DNA from: Pseudomonadota bacterium
GTDB lineage: Bacteria > Pseudomonadota > Alphaproteobacteria > Rhodospirillales > Magnetospirillaceae
Direction of reading: 5' to 3'
NCBI GenBank assembly: GCA_021781575.1
Contig: JAJXWP010000015.1
Span: 24,696-88,695, forward strand
DNA length: 64,000 nt
Made by a program: the position numbers and the translations under genes. Position 1 is the first letter of the stretch. Every line of letters starts with the position of its first letter. The notes beneath the pieces are model-generated. The model was not told where the DNA came from and did no database searches. It was given only the letters and a program-made list of their open reading frames with translations. Positions 35,307-44,009 of this stretch are shown here, piece by piece.

Positions 35307-36776
35307 TCAGGCCGCCCGATCAGTGACCGGCTGCGGCAAGGCCACCAGCACCCGCAGCCCCCCCTCCGGTCGATTGGAAAGGTGGATCTCGCCGCCATGG
35401 GCACGAACGATACTGCGGGCCACTGACAGGCCAAGACCGATACCGCCGGTGCTGCGGTTGCGCGACGTTTCGATGCGGTAAAACGGAGCAAATACCGCCT
35501 CGGCCTCCTCGGCAGGAATGCCCGGCCCCTCGTCGTCGATGAACACCGCCACTCCGGAGGTGCCGCCTTCCAGCCGCACGGCCGCCCGCTGACCATATTT
35601 CACCGCATTGCCGATCAGGTTCGAAAAGGCCCGCTTCATCGCCAGGGGGCGGCAGACATAGGTCACACTCCCCGACCAGGCAAATGCGGCATCGCCGAAG
35701 GTCTCGCCGGTTTCATCGCATACCGTCGCCAGCAGAGCCGCAAGGTCGATCGGCTCGCTGCGCTCTTCGGTAAAATCCTGGCGGACAAATTGCAGCGAGG
35801 CATCGACCATCGCTTCCATCTCGCTCAGATCGCGCAGAATTCGCTTCTGAACGGCGCTCGACGGCAACATCTCCGTGCGCAGGCGCAGCCGGGTGATGGG
35901 TGTGCGCAGGTCGTGAGCGATCGCCGCCATCATCTGCGTGCGGTCGTCGAGGACGCGCCGAATGCTTTGCTGCATGGCATTGAACGCTTGCGCCGCACCG
36001 CGCACTTCGGCAAGGCCGTCCACCGGCAGCGGCGGCGCTTTGACGTCCCGTGCCAGCTTTTCCGCCGCCTGGGTGAAGGTTGCCAGCGGCGCCATGATCC
36101 AGCGCGCCGCACCCAAGGCAAACAGGATCACGGCAACCGCCATGAAGCCGATGGAGACCAGGAAACCTGGCGACCACAGGGGCAGCGGCGGCGGCAGGCG
36201 CAGATTGAGATCGAGCCAGGAACCGTCGTTCAGACTGATGGCGATGGCCAGGCTCCGATCTTCCGGAAGCCCGACCCACAGCCAACGCAGGAAGGCGAGA
36301 CGCGCCCACCCGCCTGCGCCATGGATCGGCTGGAAACCGCCGATCCGATATATGGCGCCGGGACGTGCCCGCGCCAGACCTTCGATAATCGGCCCGATTC
36401 CTCCGCCGCCCGCCGCAAGGTCGGCAATCGGGGCTCCCGCCGGCTCGTCACCGCGATGCCAGCGCGCATGCATCGCGTCGCCGGCCATGGCGTCGGCCAG
36501 CGAGGCGCGAGCCGCCGGCGGCACGCTCTCGAAGATCCGCGCCAGCACCCCCGCCCGCTCTCCGAGAAGCGCTTCGCTGGTCACCATCCGCCGCTGCTGC
36601 CGGTCCACCGTATAGACGACGGTGGTGGTCGCATGAAACAGGGTGAGACCGGTCACCATGGCCAGAACGGCCCGTCCGACCAACGAGCCCGGTAGAATCC
36701 GCCTCACCGCCCGCGGCATCTGCGGCGCCCTCGGGCCGGAGAGAACCCTCGTCGACGGAAACCCCATGCGCCCCAT
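35307..36776 (-). CDS. Sensor histidine kinase of the RND pump operon
   Basis: This 489-residue membrane kinase has two membrane segments, near residue 40 (GRAVLAMVTGLTLFHATTTVV) and near residues 200-220 (PGFLVSIGFMAVAVILFALGA). A periplasmic sensor of about 140 residues lies between them. A HAMP linker follows, then the dimerisation/phosphoacceptor box MMAAIAHDLRTPITRLRLRTEM. The ATPase domain has NLIGNAVKYGQRA (N box), DDEGPGIP (G1) and GGIGLGLSVARSIV (G2). It precedes its regulator rather than following it. It begins 15 bases after glmS, so amino-sugar synthesis and the pump regulator may share a transcript. The signal is unknown. Confidence 0.93.
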   Translation of the reverse strand: MGRMGFPSTRVLSGPRAPQMPRAVRRILPGSLVGRAVLAMVTGLTLFHATTTVVYTVDRQQRRMVTSEALLGERAGVLARIFESVPPAARASLADAMAGDAMHARWHRGDEPAGAPIADLAAGGGGIGPIIEGLARARPGAIYRIGGFQPIHGAGGWARLAFLRWLWVGLPEDRSLAIAISLNDGSWLDLNLRLPPPLPLWSPGFLVSIGFMAVAVILFALGAARWIMAPLATFTQAAEKLARDVKAPPLPVDGLAEVRGAAQAFNAMQQSIRRVLDDRTQMMAAIAHDLRTPITRLRLRTEMLPSSAVQKRILRDLSEMEAMVDASLQFVRQDFTEERSEPIDLAALLATVCDETGETFGDAAFAWSGSVTYVCRPLAMKRAFSNLIGNAVKYGQRAAVRLEGGTSGVAVFIDDEGPGIPAEEAEAVFAPFYRIETSRNRSTGGIGLGLSVARSIVRAHGGEIHLSNRPEGGLRVLVALPQPVTDRAA

Positions 36777-36791
36777 CCCGTAGCCCGATGG

Positions 36792-38612
<1,821 letters not shown>

Positions 38613-38622
38613 GGCTTCCAGC

Positions 38623-39984
38623 CTACTCCTTCTTCTTGTTCTTCGCCGCCCGTTCCGTCCGTTTGCGGGCGCGGAACCGTTCGGCCCAGCCGGCCAGCTC
38701 CATCTGCGAGCCGCGGGCAACCGCCAGGGCGCCGGGAGCCACCTCCTTGGTGATCACCGAGCCGGCACCGATCATTGCCCCCTCGCCGACTTTCACCGGC
38801 GCCACCAGCGAAGTGTTGGAGCCGATGAAGGCGCCGGCGCCGATATCGGTGAATGATTTGTCGAACCCGTCGTAGTTGCAGGTGATGGTGCCGGCGCCGA
38901 TGTTCGCCGCGGCACCGATGCGGGCGTCCCCCACATAGGTCAGGTGGTTGATCTTGGCGCCGGCCTCGACCACCGCGTTCTTGACCTCGACGAAGTTGCC
39001 GATATGGGCATCCTGGCCGATCTTGGCGCCGGGACGCAGCCGGGCAAATGGCCCGACGGTCGCGCCTTCGGCCACCGATACGCCGTCGAGATGACAGAAT
39101 GGCCGTATCTCCACACCGTCACCAATCGTCACACCGGGACCGAAAAACACCTGGGGAGCGATCGTGACATCGCGGCCCAGCCGGGTGTCCCACGAGAAAT
39201 AGACGCTGGAGGGATCGGTCAGCGTCGCCCCGCCCGCCATCGCCGCGACTCGCAGGCGGCCCTGCACCAGGGCCTCGGCCGCGGCCAACTCGGCCCGCGA
39301 GTTGATTCCCAGCAACTCCTCGGGTTGCCCTTCGACATATCCGCAGGCGGCGCCATCGGCACGAGCCAGCGCCACGATGTCGGTAAGGTAGTACTCGCCC
39401 TTGGCGTTGCGGTTGTCCAGACGGCCGAGCAGATCGAACAGCCGCGCCCCATCGACCGCCATGACACCGGAATTGCACAGGGTAATGGCCCGTTGCTCGG
39501 GCGTCGCGTCCTTGTGCTCGACAATGGCCGACAAGCCGTCGGGCCCGATCACCAGACGGCCGTATTCGCCGGGGTCGGCCGGACGGAAACCCAGCACCAC
39601 CACCGCCGGCCGCGCCGGCTGCCGCCGGCATTCCAGCATGGCCTGCAGCGTCGGCAGGGTGATCAGCGGGGTGTCGCCATAGAGCACCAGCACGGTGCCG
39701 TCGAAGCCGGCCAATCCATCCTCGGCTTGGGCCACCGCATGACCGGTGCCCAGGCGCTCGGTCTGCACGACGGCCCGATGCGGCGCCACCGCCCGCGCCA
39801 CCTGGTCCATGCCCGGGCCGACGACCACGGTCACCCGTTCCGGCGCAAGAGCCTGGACGGTGTCCAGCAGGTGATTGATCATCGGCCGCCCGGCCAGGGG
39901 ATGCATCACTTTGGGCAGCGCCGACTTCATGCGCGTTCCCATGCCGGCGGCGAGGACGATGACGGCTATCTTCTGTTCGATCAT
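38623..39984 (-). CDS. glmU: Bifunctional GlmU (N-acetyltransferase / uridylyltransferase)
   Basis: This 453-residue enzyme acetylates glucosamine 1-phosphate and uridylylates it to UDP-GlcNAc. The N-terminal nucleotidyltransferase has LAAGMGTRMKSALPKVMHPLA and VLYGDTPLITLPTL. From about residue 250 a left-handed beta-helix of hexapeptide repeats begins ([20 protein letters not shown]), with GDARIGAAANIGAGTITCNYDG near the acetyl-CoA site. Immediately upstream of glmS on the same strand, it forms the usual amino-sugar pair. The tail is Lys/Arg-rich. Confidence 0.97.
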   Translation of the reverse strand: MIEQKIAVIVLAAGMGTRMKSALPKVMHPLAGRPMINHLLDTVQALAPERVTVVVGPGMDQVARAVAPHRAVVQTERLGTGHAVAQAEDGLAGFDGTVLVLYGDTPLITLPTLQAMLECRRQPARPAVVVLGFRPADPGEYGRLVIGPDGLSAIVEHKDATPEQRAITLCNSGVMAVDGARLFDLLGRLDNRNAKGEYYLTDIVALARADGAACGYVEGQPEELLGINSRAELAAAEALVQGRLRVAAMAGGATLTDPSSVYFSWDTRLGRDVTIAPQVFFGPGVTIGDGVEIRPFCHLDGVSVAEGATVGPFARLRPGAKIGQDAHIGNFVEVKNAVVEAGAKINHLTYVGDARIGAAANIGAGTITCNYDGFDKSFTDIGAGAFIGSNTSLVAPVKVGEGAMIGAGSVITKEVAPGALAVARGSQMELAGWAERFRARKRTERAAKNKKKE

Positions 39985-40154
39985 TCCGGTCTGACGCGAT
40001 TGCTAGGGATGCCGGAAAGTGCCACAAACCTACCGGGCAGGCCACTCAATCTTTGTTGCGAAAAGTTGCAGCGCGGAGTCCACATGCCGCCCGTGGCAGG
40101 CGCCGCGTTCGATGCTACCATGGCGCTCGGTCGATTTGACTTGCCGAGGACATC

Positions 40155-40976
40155 TTGACCATCGCCGAGAACCCGCCGCTGACCCTGCCCGCCGAGTTCA
40201 TGACGGTGCGCGCGATGCTGGTGGGCGAACGGATCGACACCCGGAATCTGGAACAGGGGTCGGTGCTGGCGGTTTCACCACTGACCATCCGAGCCGGTCG
40301 CCATGGCCGCGCGGTGCTGTTCCGCTATGGCGTGGTCGTCCTGTTCGACTTGGACCCGATGGAGGAGGACAGCTTCCTCGCCTCGCTGAAGCGCCTGGTG
40401 GCCGACCCCGTCGGCCGCTACGAGGTGGAGGAGATGCGCCTCTACCTGCAGCCCGGGGGCGAGGACCGGGTGGAGCGCTCGGGCGCCATCGTACTGGCCG
40501 AGCCGACGCCGGAGCGCCTGCAGTTGGTCGCCGACATCCTGGGCAAGAACGCCGTGCTCGATCATTACGAAAGCCGGGTCGCCTCGGTGTTCGACCGAAT
40601 CGAGCCGCTGGCCGCGACACTGCAGCGTCATGGTGACTTCGGCACGCAGGGCAAGGAATTGCTGCAGCAGATCGGCGGCGTACTGTTGACCCAGCAACGC
40701 ATGGTGGGACGCGTGGAAGTACTGGAAAAGCCGGAGGTGCTGTGGGACAACCCGGTGCTGGAGCGGTTCTACCTCCGGCTGGAGGACGAATACGAGTTGC
40801 GCGAGCGAAGCCGCGTCCTCGACCGCAAGCTGGATCTGATCGCACGGACCAGCGAAACCTTGCTCGACCTGATGCAGAACCGGCGTAGCATCCGGGTGGA
40901 GTGGTACATCGTCATCCTGATCGTCATCGAGATCGGCATCTCCCTTCTCGATCTGGCGATCCGCGCACACGCTTGA
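40155..40976 (+). CDS. RMD1/DUF155 family membrane protein
   Basis: This 273-residue protein of the RMD1/YagE (DUF155) family is the bacterial relative of mitochondrial RMND1, which supports mitochondrial translation in eukaryotes. It has an RAVLFRYGVVVLFDL strand region and a helical core (ILGKNAVLDHYESRVASVFDRIEPLA). The C-terminal part has a coiled region (LEDEYELRERSRVLDRKLDLI) and a single membrane anchor (WYIVILIVIEIGISLLDLAI), the usual family layout. TTG is taken as start because GAGGA precedes it. The stop codon overlaps the -35 box of the tRNA-Val promoter. The bacterial function is not known. Confidence 0.85.
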   Translation: MTIAENPPLTLPAEFMTVRAMLVGERIDTRNLEQGSVLAVSPLTIRAGRHGRAVLFRYGVVVLFDLDPMEEDSFLASLKRLVADPVGRYEVEEMRLYLQPGGEDRVERSGAIVLAEPTPERLQLVADILGKNAVLDHYESRVASVFDRIEPLAATLQRHGDFGTQGKELLQQIGGVLLTQQRMVGRVEVLEKPEVLWDNPVLERFYLRLEDEYELRERSRVLDRKLDLIARTSETLLDLMQNRRSIRVEWYIVILIVIEIGISLLDLAIRAHA

Positions 40977-41001
40977 CAGGCGGCAGCCCGCCCCGTATAA
41001 A
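40973..41001 (+). promoter_or_regulatory. Consensus sigma70 promoter of tRNA-Val
   Basis: TTGACA (40973-40978) and TATAAA (40996-41001) are separated by exactly 17 bases, and a GC-rich discriminator follows about 20 bases before the tRNA. The -35 hexamer overlaps the stop codon of the RMD1-like gene. Confidence 0.85.
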
Positions 41002-41020
41002 ACCGCCCTTCGCCGGGAAT

Positions 41021-41095
41021 GGGCGCTTAGCTCAGCGGGAGAGCACATCCTTCACACGGATGGGGTCGCAGGTTCAATCCCTGCAGCGCCCACCA
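41021..41095 (+). tRNA. tRNA-Val (anticodon CAC)
   Basis: A complete cloverleaf can be folded: acceptor GGGCGCT pairs with AGCGCCC, D-arm TAGCTCAGCGGGAGAGCA, and anticodon stem CATCC/GGATG around loop TTCACAC. The anticodon is therefore CAC, reading the valine codon GUG. The T-arm GCAGGTTCAATCCCTGC is standard. The 3' CCA is encoded in the genome. Confidence 0.97.
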
Positions 41096-41154
41096 TTCCC
41101 CGGGGCGGAGATTTCAATGAATTAGCGACAGCCCCTCCTCTTGCCCCTGGCGGC

Positions 41155-41337
41155 CTAGCCCTGACGCCAGCGATCGAGGTCGACGTCGATCGCCGTCATG
41201 GCCAGATCCAACACCACGGCGGTGTCAACCATGCCGAGATTTTTGGCGAGCGACCACAGGTGGCCAACTACTTCGAGAAGTCTTTCGCCTCTCTCGATCC
41301 GCAAAAGAGTTGCGGGAAAAGCATCGTCTGTTGTCAT
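41155..41337 (-). CDS. 60-residue hypothetical protein, third gene of acyltransferase module
   Basis: From the ATG preceded by AGAGGG the product is MTTDDAFPATLLRIERGERL followed by about 40 residues, mostly helical (LEVVGHLWSLAKNLGMVDTAVVLDLAMTAID). It has no membrane segment or signal peptide. I do not recognise the family; size and helix content would suit a small regulator or partner protein. It starts 34 bases after the stop of the RHH protein gene and shares its strand with that gene and the acyltransferase, making a three-gene unit. The longer open frame upstream overlaps the RHH gene and is not credible. Confidence 0.6.
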   Translation of the reverse strand: MTTDDAFPATLLRIERGERLLEVVGHLWSLAKNLGMVDTAVVLDLAMTAIDVDLDRWRQG

Positions 41338-41371
41338 TGTTCGCCCTCTGCCAATCATCGATCTCAGTGCA

Positions 41372-41698
41372 CTAGCCTTTGTTTTTGGACTCGGTATTCG
41401 CGCCGACCTCGGACAAAGCATCGAGGGCGGCAGCCAGTTGCAGGTTCGGGGATCCCGCGCTGAGGCGTGAGCGAGCCCGATAATAGGACATCAGGAAAAC
41501 TCGGATCGCCCCGGTCAGGCCGAGCTCGGCCGGACGACGACCGTCGATCCGCCGCACCAGCTCATGGCGGTTCAACCCCACCAGGCGGCAGATTTCCTCA
41601 TATCCGGCCCACAGCACGCGCTCCAGGCGAACCGAGGTGCGCTGGCCGGAGGCCAGGACGACGTTGCGGCTGAAGCGGCCCCCTACCCGCCTCATCAC
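41372..41698 (-). CDS. Ribbon-helix-helix (RHH_4-like) protein
   Basis: This 108-residue protein resembles the alphaproteobacterial RHH_4 family. The strand and first helix are RTSVRLERVLWAGYEEICRLVG and the second helix is NRHELVRRIDGRR, followed by GAIRVFLMSYYRARSRL. RHH proteins usually bind DNA as dimers, though this subfamily may bind proteins instead. The GTG start overlaps the stop of the acyltransferase gene by four bases. Its stop TAG is followed by TGCACTGA, the foot of the REP-like motif. An antitoxin role was considered, but the gene order and partner size are unlike known GNAT-RHH pairs. Confidence 0.72.
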   Translation of the reverse strand: MMRRVGGRFSRNVVLASGQRTSVRLERVLWAGYEEICRLVGLNRHELVRRIDGRRPAELGLTGAIRVFLMSYYRARSRLSAGSPNLQLAAALDALSEVGANTESKNKG

Positions 41699-42300
41699 TG
41701 CACCAGCCTGGCTTCGCCGGCAAGAATGGCGGCCTCGAATAAAGGGTCGCCGACGCCATCGGGCCCGGCGGCTATCGCCGCATTGGCGGCGCGCCTGATC
41801 CGATAGAGCATGGGGACGGTGACCATGCCGTTATAAATCATCGGCTCGCCGAGGGTTTCGCCGCCATAGCGCTTCCAGAACTTGTCGCCGGGCGGTCGCG
41901 CCACGCCGATCACCGTCTTAAAGCCTTTGGCCGCGCAAAGGTCCATAGCGAACCCAACCAATTGGCGGAAGATGCGGAAGCTGCGATACCCCTGGCGAAT
42001 AGCCATTCTTTCGAAGCGGGCGAACTCGCTGAACCACCGGATGCGGACAGTTCCCACGGGCTCGTCTCCGACCCAAAGCAGAACGTGACTGGAGTTGTAG
42101 TCGTTTTCGTCGAACTGGGTCGCGTATTTGGCCCCTGGCTCGGACAGCCAGACCAGAGCGCGCACCGCCATGGCGGCGGCATAGTCCCGCTGGTCCGAGA
42201 CCAAGCCGACTCTTACCGCGTTATCGTTTCCGCAGATGCGTTCCACTGGCGCTTGTCCGGCCAGAACGGATCGATTCTCGACGGAAATTCCCCCATCCAT
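41695..42300 (-). CDS. N-acyltransferase, GNAT fold (AHL-synthase/FeeM-like region)
   Basis: This protein of about 201 residues has a GNAT-type acyl-CoA or acyl-ACP acyltransferase fold. The central block reads ALVWLSEPGAKYATQFDENDY, then SSHVLLWVGDEPVGTVRIRW and FERMAIRQGYRSFRIFRQLV. The spacing of the acidic DENDYNSS, the GTVRIRW strand and the ERMAIR strand recalls acyl-homoserine-lactone synthases and N-acyl amino acid synthases, but the match is loose. The ATG at 42300 is preceded by GGGAGA. It begins a three-gene unit with the RHH and 60-residue proteins and is divergent from a lysR gene 88 bases away. A signalling acylated product is conjecture. Confidence 0.65.
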   Translation of the reverse strand: MDGGISVENRSVLAGQAPVERICGNDNAVRVGLVSDQRDYAAAMAVRALVWLSEPGAKYATQFDENDYNSSHVLLWVGDEPVGTVRIRWFSEFARFERMAIRQGYRSFRIFRQLVGFAMDLCAAKGFKTVIGVARPPGDKFWKRYGGETLGEPMIYNGMVTVPMLYRIRRAANAAIAAGPDGVGDPLFEAAILAGEARLVQ

Positions 42301-42344
42301 CCGGGTTCTCCCAACTTGTACCTGGATATTTCTATGGCGAGTGG

Positions 42345-42360
42345 GCATACAGTGGTATGC
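42345..42360. promoter_or_regulatory. Palindromic operator candidate between lysR and acyltransferase genes
   Basis: GCATAC-AGTG-GTATGC is a perfect 6-4-6 inverted repeat in the 88-base divergent intergenic region, 29 bases before the lysR ATG. LysR proteins typically bind AT-containing palindromes in exactly this position to control themselves and the divergent gene. Binding is inferred. Confidence 0.55.
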
Positions 42361-42388
42361 AGCTCAATCACTCTGGGGGGGTGCGCGA

Positions 42389-43306
42389 ATGCAACGCCAG
42401 TCCCACGCCGATTGGAATGACGCCTTGCTGCTGCTCACTGTCGCGCACCAGGGATCCTTTGCTCGCGCGGCATCGGAACTGGGCATCGACAAGGCGACGG
42501 TCAGCCGCCGCATCGCCAATCTCGAACATCAGGCCGGCGCACCGCTCGTCCGCCGGAGAACCAGTGGAGCCGACCTTACCGAATTCGGCAAATGCCTGCT
42601 CGAGGCTGCCGAAACCGCATCCGAGGCGATCGACAGTTTCCGCCGCCTGCTGCGAAGCGGCGCCGCCGTCCAATCTCCCGTCACCCTGTCCTGCCCGGAA
42701 GGTCTCGCCACCTATGTGATCGGCCCGGCGCTGGCCGCGCCCTCGGCGGTCGCGGCACTTGGCATCGAACCTTGCGCGATCCCCCGCCTGGACGTGAGAC
42801 CTCTCGGAATGCCTGCTGACATCAGCATTCTGCTGGTCAAGCCCAGCGCTCCGGTGCCATGCGGCGCCGACTACCATGTCCGCCGCATCGGGCGCATGCG
42901 ATTTGCCGTGCTCGGTAGCCGCAGCTACGCCAAGGCCCATGGCATGCCCGATTCCGTTCGAACGCTGCAGCGGCGCCCCCTCATGCAGCATTCGGTGTAT
43001 GAAGCCAACCCCGCCTTCGGCAACTGGACCGAATTGGTCCACCATGGCGGCGGTCCGGTGCTGACTTCACCGACAAGCTCGGGCCTCCATCGGGCGGCAT
43101 TGGCCGGCATGGGGCTGACGCTACTGCCGGATTTTTCGGAATGTCTTGATCCTTCGATGGCCGTTGTCGACAGCGGATTGCCGCCAATCGACGTCGAGAT
43201 GTGGATTTCTTCCCATCCCGACACCCTACGCCTGCCGTCGGTTCGCGCGGCCTATGATGGGCTGGGAACCATGTTCGCCAGTTCCCCGTGGTTCGGCTCC
43301 AGCTGA
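42389..43306 (+). CDS. LysR family transcriptional regulator
   Basis: This 305-residue regulator has an N-terminal winged helix-turn-helix: WNDALLLLTVAHQGSFARAASELG, then IDKATVSRRIANLEHQAGAPLVRR. A periplasmic-binding-protein-like effector domain follows from about residue 90 and ends near LPDFSECLDPSMAVV. I start at MQRQSHADWNDA because GGGGGG lies before it and upstream residues are not family-like. It is transcribed away from the acyltransferase-RHH-small protein unit with a shared palindrome between, so it is the likely regulator of that unit. The effector is unknown. Confidence 0.9.
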   Translation: MQRQSHADWNDALLLLTVAHQGSFARAASELGIDKATVSRRIANLEHQAGAPLVRRRTSGADLTEFGKCLLEAAETASEAIDSFRRLLRSGAAVQSPVTLSCPEGLATYVIGPALAAPSAVAALGIEPCAIPRLDVRPLGMPADISILLVKPSAPVPCGADYHVRRIGRMRFAVLGSRSYAKAHGMPDSVRTLQRRPLMQHSVYEANPAFGNWTELVHHGGGPVLTSPTSSGLHRAALAGMGLTLLPDFSECLDPSMAVVDSGLPPIDVEMWISSHPDTLRLPSVRAAYDGLGTMFASSPWFGSS

Positions 43307-43329
43307 TTCGCCAGAGGGGCCGCAGAAAT

Positions 43330-43520
43330 TTTCCAGACTCGATTGAATGGAGCGTTGACTGAACATAGTTTTCTTCACAAAGCGTCCACTATCAATAACA
43401 TGATAAGTTATGACTTAATTCACACTAATATATTCTTAAACATAAATCCTAGTTACTTACTTGTTTTTTTGTCATCTTGACACGCATCAAATGCCGTGCT
43501 CAATTCTGCCCATACAATAC
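43330..43520. promoter_or_regulatory. AT-rich region with overlapping palindromes upstream of XRE gene
   Basis: This stretch is clearly AT-rich against the GC-rich background. It contains two overlapping small palindromes, ATAAC-N7-GTTAT (43395-43411) and TAAGT-TATG-ACTTA (43404-43417). It most likely holds the promoter and operators of the XRE regulator that follows. The AT-richness could also mark acquired DNA or a nucleoid-protein target. Confidence 0.45.
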
Positions 43521-43530
43521 TATGGGGATT

Positions 43531-43995
43531 ATGATGCGCCGCTTCAAAACCGTAGATTCCGGCCCCACGCCACAGGCCAAATCGCCGCGCCGAAAGCGCC
43601 GCGCGACCAGTATCGAGGGTCCGGACCCCATCGATATTCATGTCGGCAGGCGGGTGCGGCTGCGGCGGACCCTCATGGGCATGAGCCAGGAAAAGCTCGG
43701 TGAAGCGATCGGCCTGACGTTCCAGCAAGTCCAAAAATACGAACGTGGCGCGAATCGGATATCCGCATCGGTACTCTATCGCATCTCCAATGCGCTGAAT
43801 GTGCCGGTCAGCTTTTTCTTCGATGACATGGCCTCCCCTGCCGAAGCGGCTCCCTTCTCCCATACTGAAGATGACTACAGTACGCGGCGAGAATCCTTGG
43901 AGTTGATACGTTATTACTACGACGCTCCAGAGCCTGTGCGCCGCGCAGTCTACGTATTACTCAAGGCGATGACCCGAGATACCGCCGAAGAGTGA
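43531..43995 (+). CDS. XRE family helix-turn-helix regulator
   Basis: This regulator of about 154 residues belongs to a common alphaproteobacterial XRE type. A basic N-terminal tail (PRRKRRA) is followed by the HTH domain: DIHVGRRVRLRRTLMGMSQEKLG, then EAIGLTFQQVQKYERGANRIS and LNVPVSFFFDDM. A C-terminal helical part (LELIRYYYDAPEPVRRAVYVLL) completes it. GGGGA sits just before the ATGATG pair, so I start at 43531, although ATG at 43522 is also in frame. It converges with the hybrid kinase gene 14 bases away and has an AT-rich control region upstream. Confidence 0.88.
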   Translation: MMRRFKTVDSGPTPQAKSPRRKRRATSIEGPDPIDIHVGRRVRLRRTLMGMSQEKLGEAIGLTFQQVQKYERGANRISASVLYRISNALNVPVSFFFDDMASPAEAAPFSHTEDDYSTRRESLELIRYYYDAPEPVRRAVYVLLKAMTRDTAEE

Positions 43996-44009
43996 CGGAG
44001 GATCCCGCG

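Noticed and set aside
41694..41706. TCACTGCACCAG match to the repeat head at the acyltransferase stop
   Set aside because: It lies within coding sequence of the acyltransferase C-terminus and lacks the CTAG foot and hairpin; a partial chance match is adequate.
41372..42300. GNAT-RHH toxin-antitoxin module
   Set aside because: In known pairs the RHH antitoxin precedes a GNAT toxin of about 160-170 residues. Here the enzyme is first and larger, and the RHH protein is of the RHH_4 type. Kept as a candidate system but not called TA.
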